Source: Nageia nagi (taxonomy: Eukaryota; Pinophyta). Taken from it: 64,000 nucleotides of DNA. The stretch covers positions 198,524,001-198,588,000 of the forward strand of contig JBITNC010000001.1 of assembly GCA_050084985.1 (NCBI GenBank). The letters run 5' to 3'. The notes under the pieces were generated by a model. The model was not told where the DNA came from and searched no databases. It saw only the letters and a list, made by a program, of their open reading frames with translations. Of the stretch, positions 63,053-64,000 are shown piece after piece. Position 1 is the first letter of the stretch, and the number at the start of each line of letters is the position of its first letter. The translations under genes and the position numbers were made by a program.

Positions 63053-63853
63053 TTAACAAGGTACTTCAAGTAACTGTCGAATTCGTCTTTGACAAGGTGT
63101 TATGGTCATAGCATCAACATCTAGTCTGTGGTCACAAGATGTTTTAAAAATATCCATAATATTTTCACAAACCTTGCTATTCGGGACAACTTGCAGAAGA
63201 ACATGAGGATCACTCATTGATGACTGTTCTATACCAACTTTATCTATAACAGGAACTTCAAACTGTAAATTCTGAAGTTTTATATGATCTTTTTGCCTTT
63301 CATACTGATGTGACACAGTTTGTTGATCAAAAATGCCACATCCCATATAAACATGTATGTTCTCACAAACCGTAGTATCCAAAATAAATTGCTTGAATGC
63401 ATCAGCATTGAGGATCATTAGCCAATTCTTGCATCATGCCTGCTTTATCCAAAAGGTTTGCTTCTATCAACTGGCGATTTTCATTTGCTTTTGGAATTTG
63501 ATACTGATCCTGATTTTGTAGCTGTTTCTCAGGAGATTTTACTTGTATATCATTTTCCTTATCTTTCATATCTACATGATGTCATGATATGACTCTTCAC
63601 AGGGTGCATCATTTTGCTCATCAAAACCTTCATTTTGATATTTTTGTCTCAATCTTGCACTTCTTAATTTCTGAATAGATTTCTTTTTATTTTTTCTTAC
63701 CAAAGAAGGTATCCCAGGACTTGAATTCTGTTCATCCATGTTAGCTTCAACCATGACATTATCTACTAAGATGAATGCACCTATGATGAAGCTCAATAAA
63801 AAAAGCAATGATTTATATCTAGGATTTTCCAAATATATGCACAAAGAACACAA
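63053..63853 (-). pseudogene. Unrecognised gene or gene fragment, frameshifted
   Basis: Three adjacent open segments on the minus strand overlap end to end: 63,853-63,572, 63,569-63,402 and 63,418-63,053. The first and third share a frame and the middle is shifted, so two compensating frameshifts, or small introns, are needed to read through. The start (MCSLCIYLENPRYKSLLF) has a hydrophobic segment, FLLSFIIGAFILV, that could be a signal anchor. Next comes a basic stretch (VRKNKKKSIQKLRSARLRQK), an acidic stretch, then a Q/N-rich part and a region with three cysteines. I do not recognise a family. A TATATATAA motif lies about 100 bp upstream (63,952-63,961). It could be a decayed host gene or transposon gene. 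Confidence 0.4.
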
Positions 63854-64000
63854 TCCTAGATATAAATTTATTCTCTTTTCACAAATTCCAAAGAACCTTT
63901 TTTCCTCTATTGCCCACTTCCTCTCTGGTGTAACTTACTCACCCTCGTAGCTTATATATAAGACTCCCATAGCTAAGAATATATATTCTGTCATTAGATT

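Overview
The window is plant nuclear DNA, most probably from a gymnosperm. It is AT-rich and intron-like, dominated by old nested LTR retrotransposons, hAT transposons and LINEs, and has no compact genes or operons. No RNA gene, CRISPR array or bacterial feature is supported.

Host gene: two exons of AUXIN-BINDING PROTEIN 1 (ABP1) lie on the minus strand in gene order, at 50,242-50,348 and 13,923-14,125. If they belong to one gene, the intron between them is 36,116 bp, of which about 84% is delimited transposon sequence. No other ABP1 exon was found, so the whole gene would exceed 64 kb. The two exons do not join in phase under canonical splicing (off by one base), so this copy may be broken. 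A second possible host gene, decayed and unrecognised, sits at 63,053-63,853 (minus).

Layout: 1-8,840 holds a decayed element with tandem hairpin arrays and a long plus-strand gene of unknown function. 10,180-11,880 is a LINE remnant. 12,930-13,710 carries two tandem repeats. The ABP1 exon follows at 13.9 kb. 14,727-15,815 is a solo LTR with a perfect 5-bp target duplication. 16,448-17,611 is a small hAT derivative. 17,839-30,054 is a complete 12.2-kb LTR element with no recognisable pol; it has an unknown sense frame, a convergent unknown antisense gene and a hairpin array. 30,225-42,304 is a Ty1/copia element, into which a Ty3/gypsy chromovirus (30,499-35,901) and an LTR-like block (40,529-41,454) are inserted. 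43,148-46,781 is a nearly full-length hAT transposon with an 8-bp target duplication. 46,850-50,030 is an old duplicated repeat, followed by the second ABP1 exon. 51,628-55,474 is a small LTR element invaded by a LINE and an AT-rich repeat. 57,022-62,005 is a minus-strand gypsy element with gag and protease only.

Most notable: the 12.2-kb element and the left-hand element carry homologous copies of the same unrecognised gene, antisense to the LTRs in the complete element. In both, the 5' end of this gene adjoins an array of roughly 50-bp palindromic repeats. In-frame stops in these dead genes are almost all explained by C-to-T or G-to-A changes, mostly CAG to TAG, as expected of methylated plant DNA.
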